DNA from: an uncultured Oscillospiraceae bacterium
GTDB lineage: Bacteria; Bacillota; Clostridia; Oscillospirales; Oscillospiraceae
Direction: 5' to 3'
DNA length: 28,443 nucleotides
Assembly (NCBI GenBank): GCA_910577415.1
Contig: CAJTLK010000016.1
Span: 1 to 28,443, forward strand
This document shows positions 22,382 to 28,443 of this stretch, piece by piece. The notes below the pieces were generated by a model. That model was not told the DNA's origin. It did no database searches and saw only the letters and a program-made list of their open reading frames with translations. The position numbers and the translations under genes are program-made. Every line of letters starts with the position of its first letter. Within the stretch, counting starts at the first letter, position 1.

Positions 22382-23302
22382 CTATTCGATGTTATTGAGG
22401 GCGTCTTTCAGCCCATTGAAAAAGCTGGCGGTAATCGTGTCCCCCCGTTTTACCTCCAGCTTCATTGCCGCGCTGTTCATTGCGCCGATTGCCCATACCG
22501 CGTGGTTCACCGTCGCCGCCGCTATGGGGTCTCCCCGGCCCACCTGGACGAACGCGCCGTATTTGGGGAGGTTTTTATACTCCCGGAACTCGTTGACTCT
22601 CTCGCAAAACGCGTTCCACTCGTTGGCCGACAGCGATATGGTCTTTTTGCTCCCCACCTCCGACCACCACGACCAGTTGCCCGGACGGTTGGAGGGGGTG
22701 GTGAAATATCTCGTGGCGGAATTCCCGCCGATGTCGTCCCAGATGTAATAGGAATACCTGGTGTCCGGCGTAAGCCCGGTGAGGAAAACATATGTGACCG
22801 GCCTCGTAATGGAGAAATCTCCGTCCCATACCCAGTCTCCTGTGACGGTATCCTTGACCTGAAGACTGATTTCCGTGGCGTCGTTTACCGTGACCACTGC
22901 CGTCGCGCTGTATGCCGAAATGTCCGTAATGCTCACGCTGGCCCGCTTCCCGGTTGGGGTGGGCGGCTTCACGCCGTCAGAACTGCATCCACCGTCAGAG
23001 CTGCACCCGCCGTCCGAGGAGCAGGGAGTATTGTCTGTAATACACCCTCCGCTGTCCCAATAGCAGTCGCTCTCGTCCGTTGAACAGCTTGGCGTGTCTC
23101 CGCAATCCGATGAACACTCTCCGTCTGAAGAGCAATCGCTGCAATCAGACGAGCACCCGCCGTCTGAAGAACAGTCGCTTTCGTCCGTTGAACAGCTTGG
23201 CGTGTCGCCGCAGGCGGCGCTCAGAGTAGATACGGTAAGCGCGGCAAGGAGTTGCTCCGGGATATTGCTGTAATCCTGTAAAAACTCCAGCAAGCTCACC
23301 AC
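22382..23302 (-). CDS. Cys-rich phage virion protein, candidate substrate of the radical SAM enzyme
   Basis: A 306-residue protein in three parts. Residues 1-30 (MVSLLEFLQDYSNIPEQLLA and on) form a helical leader-like segment. Residues 31-110 hold 14 cysteines, 11 of them in CxxD motifs, mostly CSSD and CSTD. From about 117 follow an FN3-like sandwich (VSITDISAYSATAVVTVND, LTGLTPDTRYSYYIW) and a C-terminal domain typical of clostridial phage tail proteins (ISLSANEWNAFCERVNEFRE, ending ASFFNGLKDALNNI). It overlaps the stop of the radical SAM gene; the start is a GTG at 23302 or 23299, or a TTG a few codons on. Overlap and Cys content make it a probable modification substrate; this is inference. 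Confidence 0.85.
   Translation of the reverse strand: MVSLLEFLQDYSNIPEQLLAALTVSTLSAACGDTPSCSTDESDCSSDGGCSSDCSDCSSDGECSSDCGDTPSCSTDESDCYWDSGGCITDNTPCSSDGGCSSDGGCSSDGVKPPTPTGKRASVSITDISAYSATAVVTVNDATEISLQVKDTVTGDWVWDGDFSITRPVTYVFLTGLTPDTRYSYYIWDDIGGNSATRYFTTPSNRPGNWSWWSEVGSKKTISLSANEWNAFCERVNEFREYKNLPKYGAFVQVGRGDPIAAATVNHAVWAIGAMNSAAMKLEVKRGDTITASFFNGLKDALNNIE
22973..23212 (-). repeat. Cys-rich CxxD repeat region
   Basis: Encodes residues 31-110. Cysteines lie at 31, 37, 44, 50, 54, 57, 63, 67, 73, 80, 87, 94, 100 and 106, often six residues apart (CSSDGG units, 18 bases). A 14-residue block CGDTPSCSTDESDC occurs twice, 36 residues apart, and its DNA copies are nearly identical, so the array grew by duplication. 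Confidence 0.92.
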
Positions 23303-24474
23303 CCCCTTGTAACGCCCTCGACAAACGTGGCGTTAAAAAGCTGGTTCTCCTCTTTGTGCAGGGTTTCCATGATCCTGTATGCGCTGTCCGCCATAAGCCG
23401 CTGCCAAACGCAGTACATGGGCGGCACACGGTTGACATTCCCCATGATCTGATAGTTGTTCGGTGCGCAGCCCCCATGGCAGAACCCGTCCAGGCCGCAG
23501 CTCTTGCACTGCTCGTTGCCCACTGCCGCCGGGTCGTATAGCGAGACCAGCCTTCGCACCCGTTCCTCGTCAATACCCTCATAAATATTGCCGATGTAAA
23601 ATGGGCTTTCCCGGTTCAGGGGGCTGATGTGGTGGCACCCGTATATATCTCCGTTAGGGTCGATGGACGCGCTTCCTCTTACGCCGAAACCGCACTGGCT
23701 GCACCCGGCGCACCCCGGGCCGGAGCGGCGCGGTGTGCCCTTTACTGCGCAGTTGTGGGCCGATACGATTTGCTTGAACCCCATGGAATACTCGTGGGTG
23801 AGCAGCGGCCTGACCCCATGCCGAAATTGGTCGATGATATACTCCTCATATCGCTTGACCTGCTGTGACAGCGTTTCAATACTTTCCTCGCTCCATGCCT
23901 CAAAGATATCCGGTACGATCATCAGATTTTTACACCCGATAGACTGGAAAAACAGGATATCCTCAAAGAAAGACCCCGCGTTATACTGCGTCAGCGTCTC
24001 CCGGAACGACTGGTTGGGCCACAGCTCCAGTATGTACGGCACGTATTTCATCACCGCGTCAAAACTGTTTCCCCCGTTCGCCAGCGGACGGTTCCCGTTC
24101 TGCGCCGTCGCCGCCCCGTCCATGCTCAGCATGAACCCCGCCGTGTTCTCCTTCAGGTATTGCAGCCTCTCCCTTGTAAACAGCGTGCCATTGGTTGTCA
24201 TGGCAAACCGTGTAGGCACGTTATACGCCGTCTTGGCGTGCTCCACCAGCGGGCGTATAATGCTGTCAAATTCCAGCATCGGCTCGCCGCCAAAAAAGGT
24301 GAAGCCCGGTCTGGGGCTGCCGCTGCTGTGCAGAAAGCCCAGCGTCGCCTTTGCCGTATCCAGGCTCATCCGCTCCTTGCTCCGGTTCTCAAAGCAGTAC
24401 ACGCACCGGCAGTTGCACTGGTTGGTCAGCATTACGATGGCGTTTCGGATAGGCGGCACCGTGTAATTTTTCAA
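23296..24474 (-). CDS. Radical SAM/SPASM maturase
   Basis: A 392-residue enzyme. The SAM-binding 4Fe-4S site is CNCRCVYC at residues 20-27, giving CX3CX2C with C20, C24 and C27; FFGGEP at 60-65 binds the SAM amino group. The C-terminal SPASM domain is complete: C261 to C280, then CKSCGLDGFCHGGC at 323-336 (CX2CX5CX3C) and C355. SPASM enzymes hold extra clusters and modify peptides or proteins, for example making Cys thioethers (sactipeptide/ranthipeptide maturases) or formylglycine (anSME). The next gene is a Cys-rich structural protein whose start overlaps this stop, so that protein is the likely substrate. AAGGGGG lies rather far (14 bases) from the ATG. Confidence 0.92.
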   Translation of the reverse strand: MKNYTVPPIRNAIVMLTNQCNCRCVYCFENRSKERMSLDTAKATLGFLHSSGSPRPGFTFFGGEPMLEFDSIIRPLVEHAKTAYNVPTRFAMTTNGTLFTRERLQYLKENTAGFMLSMDGAATAQNGNRPLANGGNSFDAVMKYVPYILELWPNQSFRETLTQYNAGSFFEDILFFQSIGCKNLMIVPDIFEAWSEESIETLSQQVKRYEEYIIDQFRHGVRPLLTHEYSMGFKQIVSAHNCAVKGTPRRSGPGCAGCSQCGFGVRGSASIDPNGDIYGCHHISPLNRESPFYIGNIYEGIDEERVRRLVSLYDPAAVGNEQCKSCGLDGFCHGGCAPNNYQIMGNVNRVPPMYCVWQRLMADSAYRIMETLHKEENQLFNATFVEGVTRGW

Positions 24475-24525
24475 AAGCTATGCCCCCTTATAGGTTTGAA
24501 ATGGTTATGTGTCGGTATGATTTTC

Positions 24526-24554
24526 TTGCGTCATGTGGGTTTTTATGGTATACT
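24526..24554 (+). promoter_or_regulatory. Promoter of the + strand cassette
   Basis: TTGCGT (24526-24531), 17-base spacer, TATACT (24549-24554). It faces away from the radical SAM gene and drives genes antisense to the late operon. Its -10 region matches that of the promoter at 10648-10676 in 20 of 21 bases. Confidence 0.7.
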
Positions 24555-24624
24555 GTCCTCACGCTTCCTACACGATAGTACATTGAACAAGTGCGTTGTA
24601 CTCAGCGAAAGGACTGGAAATGCA

Positions 24625-25194
24625 GTGCCATCAGACGAATTCGACTTGTTGTCGTATTATAAAGATTTGTACGAAAAAGAGGTTGCCTTTTCGGAACGGC
24701 TGAATAGCAAACTGCCAAATGCCATCACTTTGCTCACGATTATCGGTAGTGGACATGTCTTGCTAATAGCTGAGATGTTCCCGATGCAGTGCCCGCTTAC
24801 AGTACATAAGTTGATTGCGTTATTGCTTTGCGCCCTGAGTGGCGGCGTTTTTCTGACAACACTTTTTAAATTTAAAGGTGCATATTCTGGATTCCAGTAT
24901 TGTTATTTCCCAATTCAGGAAATGGAAAAAACTATTAAATTTGCAGAGCAGCAGGGAATGGGGGCGCCGGAGGTCTGCGTTATCAACAAACGGCTCGTAG
25001 CCCTGTATCGGGAAGGTGCCATCCATAACCGCAATACGAACCGGGAAAAGAGCGAAAAACAGCTGGAACTTAATGGGATGATCGTACTGTCGTTTTGTGT
25101 TCTTATGATTATTTTTATAGCGTGGTTTATCTATTTGAAAGATCAAATAGTTACCGCAACGCCGACGCAAGCGCCAGTACCAAAGCAGCTATAA
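24625..25194 (+). CDS. Membrane protein, SLATT-like layout
   Basis: A 189-residue protein of the + strand cassette, with two adjacent membrane helices (about residues 33-50, ITLLTIIGSGHVLLIAE, and 62-78, LIALLLCALSGGVFLTTLF), a cytosolic helical part with Asn/Arg/Lys-rich HNRNTNREKSEKQLELNG, and a third helix near the C-terminus (MIVLSFCVLMIIFIAWFIYL). Two N-terminal helices, a helical region and one late helix recall SLATT-type membrane effector domains, but the match is weak. The start is GTG at 24625, after a weak AAAGGA; the open frame runs further up into the radical SAM gene. Its 3' end overlaps a minus-strand small gene. GC is below that of the neighbours. Confidence 0.65.
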   Translation: MPSDEFDLLSYYKDLYEKEVAFSERLNSKLPNAITLLTIIGSGHVLLIAEMFPMQCPLTVHKLIALLLCALSGGVFLTTLFKFKGAYSGFQYCYFPIQEMEKTIKFAEQQGMGAPEVCVINKRLVALYREGAIHNRNTNREKSEKQLELNGMIVLSFCVLMIIFIAWFIYLKDQIVTATPTQAPVPKQL

Positions 25195-25306
25195 CGAGTG
25201 ATGCGGATATGACCGTGAGCACCGGCGACCCTGCGTCAGTTTCTGCGATAAGTTCCATTTTAGGTGCTTCTGGCCAATCTGATAGTGTTTTTTCATATTC
25301 AGTCAT
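25151..25306 (-). CDS. 51-residue small membrane protein with WPxAPxMExIxE motif
   Basis: A minus-strand frame of 51 codons: MTEYEKTLSDWPEAPKMELI, AETDAG, then one hydrophobic helix SPVLTVISASLVIAALVLAL. GAGG lies seven bases before the ATG. It overlaps the 3' end of the + strand membrane gene by 44 bases. Support comes from the segment WPEAPKMELIAE, which matches WPPAPTMERITE in the divergent 51-residue protein starting 36 bases away. It lies in the direction of the late operon, between the large tail gene and the radical SAM gene. Function unknown. Confidence 0.55.
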   Translation of the reverse strand: MTEYEKTLSDWPEAPKMELIAETDAGSPVLTVISASLVIAALVLALASALR

Positions 25307-25341
25307 ATAGTTACCTCATTTTTTGAAGGAGATGTAAAGAA

Positions 25342-25497
25342 ATGATTTCACCGGATAACATTGACAAAGAAGAGACCGCCGAGGAGTGGCCGCCAGCCCC
25401 AACGATGGAGCGTATTACAGAGAGCTTTTCCCATTCTGATCCAGGTATCATCTTTGATACTAAGATTGAACCTTTGCCGCAGGACGACGAAAGTTGA
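25342..25497 (+). CDS. 51-residue acidic protein with WPxAPxMExIxE motif
   Basis: MISPDNIDKEETAEEWPPAP, TMERITESFSHSD, then a Pro/Asp-rich end. No membrane helix. A strong ribosome site (GAAGGAGATG) lies just before the ATG. The motif W-P-x-A-P-x-M-E-x-I-x-E is shared with the divergent minus-strand small protein. The following stalk-domain gene starts 32 bases later, so they are probably cotranscribed. Function unknown. Confidence 0.65.
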   Translation: MISPDNIDKEETAEEWPPAPTMERITESFSHSDPGIIFDTKIEPLPQDDES

Positions 25498-25528
25498 CCT
25501 GCAACATGGAAATTAGGAGGCTATCACC

Positions 25529-26173
25529 ATGAAACACCGTTTTGGTTCATTCCTCGTCGGGGCCGTTGCCACCGCCCTTGTCGCTTCGCTGACCTTCTCC
25601 GCTATCGCTATCTCAGGCCGCATGACCATTGAGGTAGACCCCGTTAACGTACAGGTGAATGGGGAAGTCTTTGCGCCAAAGGACGTTAACGGGGCCGATG
25701 TCCCGGTGTTCGCCTATAACGGCACCACCTATGCGCCCCTTCGTGCCTTAGCGGAATCTTATGGCTTAGAGGTCGGCTACGATGCTGCCAGTAATATGGC
25801 TACCGTCGGTAATCCAGAAAAAGCTTTGACATCAGTCCCGACGTCTGCGCCAGCCGAGAGCAGTTCTAACATGGACTACTCCGACTGGACAGACGAGGAG
25901 AACGCGATTTATAAAGAGCTGGTGGAAGAGTGGGAATACGAGTATGGAATATTGGACGAGAGCAAAGCGCCGAATCAGGCCCTATATTTTGGAACCCCGA
26001 AAAGCGGTACGACATCCATAACTGAGGACACAATCAACCAGTTAACGCACGTCAAAGAGCTTATATATCGGGTACTACACGATGTTGATTATACCGGGAA
26101 GAATGATATAGGCATTGTTTATCCGTTCGGTAGTTTCAGCGCCGTTGGTGACGAGTTCATAGTTTTCTTTTAA
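25529..26173 (+). CDS. Exported stalk-domain protein (copper amine oxidase N-terminal-like)
   Basis: A 214-residue protein. An N-terminal signal or anchor segment (MKHRFGSFLVGAVATALVAS, to about residue 30) leads to a stalk domain of the copper amine oxidase N-terminal type: PVNVQVNGEVFAPKDVNG, VFAYNGTTYAPLRALAESYG, LEVGYDAASNMATVG. No oxidase domain follows, so no enzyme activity is implied. The rest is acidic (DEENAIYKELVEEWEYEYGI) and ends with GSFSAVGDEFIVFF. AGGAGG before the ATG. Such stalk proteins occur as cargo genes in clostridial prophages and are probably surface displayed in the lysogen. Confidence 0.75.
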   Translation: MKHRFGSFLVGAVATALVASLTFSAIAISGRMTIEVDPVNVQVNGEVFAPKDVNGADVPVFAYNGTTYAPLRALAESYGLEVGYDAASNMATVGNPEKALTSVPTSAPAESSSNMDYSDWTDEENAIYKELVEEWEYEYGILDESKAPNQALYFGTPKSGTTSITEDTINQLTHVKELIYRVLHDVDYTGKNDIGIVYPFGSFSAVGDEFIVFF

Positions 26174-26189
26174 GAAACATATAAGCACA

Positions 26190-28443
26190 TCACGCAAACA
26201 CGGCGGTGATGCCAGTTACGGTGGCGTTGGAAAAATCCCAAGTGCCTTGGGCGTGGGTTCTCCTGGTGGCTTTGCTTATTATCATTGCTGAAACTCCATA
26301 TCCAGAAAGCTCTACGCCACCGAAAGTATCATATATGCAGAAAGCTGCTGTCCGTCCATCGCCTCCGCCATATAACACCAAGTCCGCGTAATTATTATAA
26401 GTGTTGCTTGGATTGAGAACCAACTTAGACTTCCCATTCAGATCATAGAACGCCCCGCCGTAGATATCGCTGCCGTAGATTTCCGCTCCGGTGATGGTTC
26501 CCGCCTCGATGGTGGGTGACTTTACCGTTGTGCCGTCGATAAATGTGCTCTTCGGCGTAGTGTATTTGCCCTGCACCAACTTCAATAGGTTATCATTCAC
26601 GGACGACGCCTCGCTGTAGGCGTCGTCTGCTGCGTCTTTGGCGTCCTGTATCCTCTGGTCGATCTCGTCCGTCCCTGTCACGGCTCCCCAACTGATAGAC
26701 CCCTTGTTGATGGTGATCCCCTTTGTGCCGTCAATGGTCATCATAGTGTTCCCGGCGGCGTCCTTGATGTTGATACCAAGCAGGTCAAGCCAGTCGCTCT
26801 TAATCTTCTTGTCGTTGTTGAGGACGGATACCATGCTGTCCCCGCTGGGGAGCATGAAATCCCGTGCCTTGACAACGCCGTCAAACTCGCCGCCGCTTGC
26901 ATGTACGATACCGTTAAATTCACCGTTGCCCCGGAAGTAGGCAGACCCATCCCGCAGGTCAAGGAAGAAGTTGCTGTTCCTCGGCATACCGTCCTCGTCG
27001 AAGTCTATCTTCCCGTCCTTGCCGATGAATCCCGGCAGCACCGTGGTGCCGTCGGTGTCGAAGAGGTCTTTCGTGCCCGCCACGATACCGTACTTGGGGT
27101 CGAGGAGTATCCTTCCTCCGCCGTCCTGCTGCAAGACCATTGTGGAGTTATTCAGCCACGCTCCCGTTGCGTCCACCTTGAACTGCATGACCCCCGTCGG
27201 CTGTCCCTTTGCGTCGTACTGCTGGTTTTCCAGTATGGTCATGTTTCCGATGTGTACAACGCCTGCCAGGATATCGGCGTTCACACCCCAATACTCGCCC
27301 AGCTCCGGCGAGGCGAACCGCCCGATAGCCAGCTTTGCCGTCTCCCAGTTGTTGTCCGTCATGGCGATCATGCTGCCCGTCATGCGGATCTGGTCGCCGC
27401 CGTCGCCGCCGATGTGCAGCCCCGCCCCGTCCATGCTCACCTGTGCCTTGGCCGACAGCACATGGTTCTTTGCCGCGTCCAGGGAGGAGGACATGAACCT
27501 GGATACCGCCGTGGCCTGCCCCGCGGTCTGGTTGTAGAGGTACTTTGCCGCGTCGAAGCTCCTTGCGCTGGAATAGCTGGTCTCGATGATCTCCTTCAGC
27601 GTGTTCACGTTGTCGTGCCGCTTGAAGCGGTTGGAGAAGATGATGGAGAACTTCTCCCGGCGTTCAAAGTCCAGTTCGAACTCAATGATGTACGGCGTGA
27701 TGAGCTGCTTGTGGCCCACGTTCAGGTAGACTCCCTTGCCCAGCTCCAGCCGCTCCCGGAACGGCGCGAACTCCTTGGCGAAGATGAAGTTGCCTGAATC
27801 CACGCTGAACTCATACGTCGGCGTGGCAAGCTCGTGGAGCACCCCCGCGGCGTACTCGTAAAGCTCCGTCTCCACCGCGTACCGCTGGTAGTCGCTCACG
27901 TTGGCCGTCAGGTAGGCGTTGCCCTCCGTCACCGTGAACGAGAGGGAAGACCCCTCATAGACGGTGATGTCGTCCTTTGTCACCGCCTGGATATTGCCAC
28001 CCAGGCCGCTCATACTGCCCGAGACCGCGATCATCCCGCTCTGTGCCGTCTTGTCTCCCGCCCGGATACTCCCGGCATAGAGGCTCAGGTGAAATGTGCC
28101 GTCCGCCTCCGTGTCCAGCACGCCCCGGATGATGTCTCCGCTCACTTCTTTTCCCGCGTGGAGGGAGAACCGTCCTCCCGCCATGGTGTAGATGGTCTTG
28201 CCGAAGTCCTCCCGCAGCCCCCGCTCCTCCGTGATGGAGCTTCCGGTGATGGCCGCCCCCTCGTCCTTCATGGGCAGGAATTGCCCGGACACCGTGGTGT
28301 CCACGTCCGTGGCCGCGAAGGTGTCCTCCGTCAGATCGCGCTCGATGAAGTAGTGGGACAGCTCCTCCCGCTCCTCCGCCGTGAAGTTCTCCGCCAGCGA
28401 CAGTTCCTTTACGATAGCGGCGATCTGCGCCGTATACGAGCTT
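26190..28443 (-). CDS. Large phage tail protein (tail fibre/endopeptidase-like), 5' end cut
   Basis: The frame is open to the window edge, so at least 751 residues are present and the true start lies beyond 28443. The part seen is a long beta-rich virion protein: LGKGVYLNVGHKQLITPYII (tail tip type), then a helical SSARSFDAAKYLYNQTAGQA, LAIGRFASPELGEYWGVNAD, and FRGNGEFNGIVHASGGEFDG strand repeats. The distal part has DGTTVKSPTIEAGTITGAEI repeats and a coiled-coil stretch (IDQRIQDAKDAADDAYSEAS). This is the plan of siphovirus tail-tip/central fibre proteins. Members often have a peptidoglycan hydrolase N-terminal region, which is not in view. The call rests on layout and neighbours. Confidence 0.82.
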   Translation of the reverse strand, partial: SSYTAQIAAIVKELSLAENFTAEEREELSHYFIERDLTEDTFAATDVDTTVSGQFLPMKDEGAAITGSSITEERGLREDFGKTIYTMAGGRFSLHAGKEVSGDIIRGVLDTEADGTFHLSLYAGSIRAGDKTAQSGMIAVSGSMSGLGGNIQAVTKDDITVYEGSSLSFTVTEGNAYLTANVSDYQRYAVETELYEYAAGVLHELATPTYEFSVDSGNFIFAKEFAPFRERLELGKGVYLNVGHKQLITPYIIEFELDFERREKFSIIFSNRFKRHDNVNTLKEIIETSYSSARSFDAAKYLYNQTAGQATAVSRFMSSSLDAAKNHVLSAKAQVSMDGAGLHIGGDGGDQIRMTGSMIAMTDNNWETAKLAIGRFASPELGEYWGVNADILAGVVHIGNMTILENQQYDAKGQPTGVMQFKVDATGAWLNNSTMVLQQDGGGRILLDPKYGIVAGTKDLFDTDGTTVLPGFIGKDGKIDFDEDGMPRNSNFFLDLRDGSAYFRGNGEFNGIVHASGGEFDGVVKARDFMLPSGDSMVSVLNNDKKIKSDWLDLLGINIKDAAGNTMMTIDGTKGITINKGSISWGAVTGTDEIDQRIQDAKDAADDAYSEASSVNDNLLKLVQGKYTTPKSTFIDGTTVKSPTIEAGTITGAEIYGSDIYGGAFYDLNGKSKLVLNPSNTYNNYADLVLYGGGDGRTAAFCIYDTFGGVELSGYGVSAMIISKATRRTHAQGTWDFSNATVTGITAVFA

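Larger units (their letters stand above)
11344..28443. mobile_element. Prophage, lysis/tail end (right end outside the window)
   Basis: Holin-like and endolysin genes, a diversity-generating retroelement, tail fibres, a BppU-like baseplate protein and a large tail protein are arranged on the minus strand, running toward the attachment junction. Packaging, capsid, replication, repressor and integrase genes must lie beyond 28443. The module order and long-tail proteins fit a siphovirus-like temperate phage of Clostridia. About 230 bases at 11344-11574 hold no gene that I can support; several TATACCA-like motifs there could be integrase arm sites. Confidence 0.88.

Noticed and set aside
25209..25310. 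Short + strand frame opposite the 51-residue minus-strand gene
   Set aside because: No ribosome site, Ser-rich translation; the minus-strand frame has a ribosome site, a membrane helix and a motif shared with its neighbour.
26901..27797. 298-codon + strand frame over the tail protein
   Set aside because: Antisense to a long tail-protein frame; Arg/His/Val-rich shadow composition.

Overview
The window looks like a GC-rich Firmicute of the class Clostridia, most like the gut Oscillospiraceae (Flavonifractor/Lawsonibacter type). The reasons are the gene order dprA-topA-trmFO followed by plsX-acpP-rnc, AGGAGG-type ribosome binding sites, high GC in the core genes, and a prophage whose tail and lysis genes are of the kind seen in these bacteria. 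The genus is an inference.

Bases 1-11,343 are chromosome. On the + strand lie the end of a TrkH/KtrB potassium channel and its RCK regulator, a SpoU-type RNA methyltransferase, DprA, topoisomerase I with a Lys-rich tail, TrmFO, PlsX, acyl carrier protein and RNase III, many joined by 1-4 base overlaps. A small divergent pair (XRE regulator and a DUF6809-like protein around a perfect palindrome) sits between trmFO and plsX. After rnc come two minus-strand membrane proteins and a + strand coiled-coil gene with 33-bp tandem repeats. A strong promoter then leads into what reads as the first ten codons of smc (VYLKRLEIQG), after which the frame changes and stops at once.

That break is interpreted as the left attachment junction of a prophage filling the rest of the window and running off its right end; no integrase is in view. 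Almost all phage genes are on the minus strand and run toward the junction. From upstream to downstream these are: a large tail protein (cut by the window edge), a radical SAM/SPASM enzyme translationally coupled to a Cys-rich virion protein, several small tail proteins, a BppU-like baseplate protein, two tail fibres with nearly identical N-terminal anchors, a RlaP-like nucleotidyltransferase, a glycosyltransferase, a diversity-generating retroelement (Avd-like gene, template repeat, reverse transcriptase), a CHAP endolysin with an in-frame TGA, and holin-like membrane proteins. An AT-richer + strand cassette (24.5-26.2 kb) with its own promoter interrupts the late operon.

The most novel item is the radical SAM/SPASM enzyme overlapping a phage structural protein that carries 14 cysteines in about 80 residues, 11 of them in CxxD motifs. 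This suggests a RiPP-like thioether maturation of a virion protein. The retroelement has a good template repeat but I see no matching variable repeat in the window. The lysin nonsense codon suggests the prophage may be decaying. The smc junction means either that smc is broken or that it is restarted from phage sequence at the far end.
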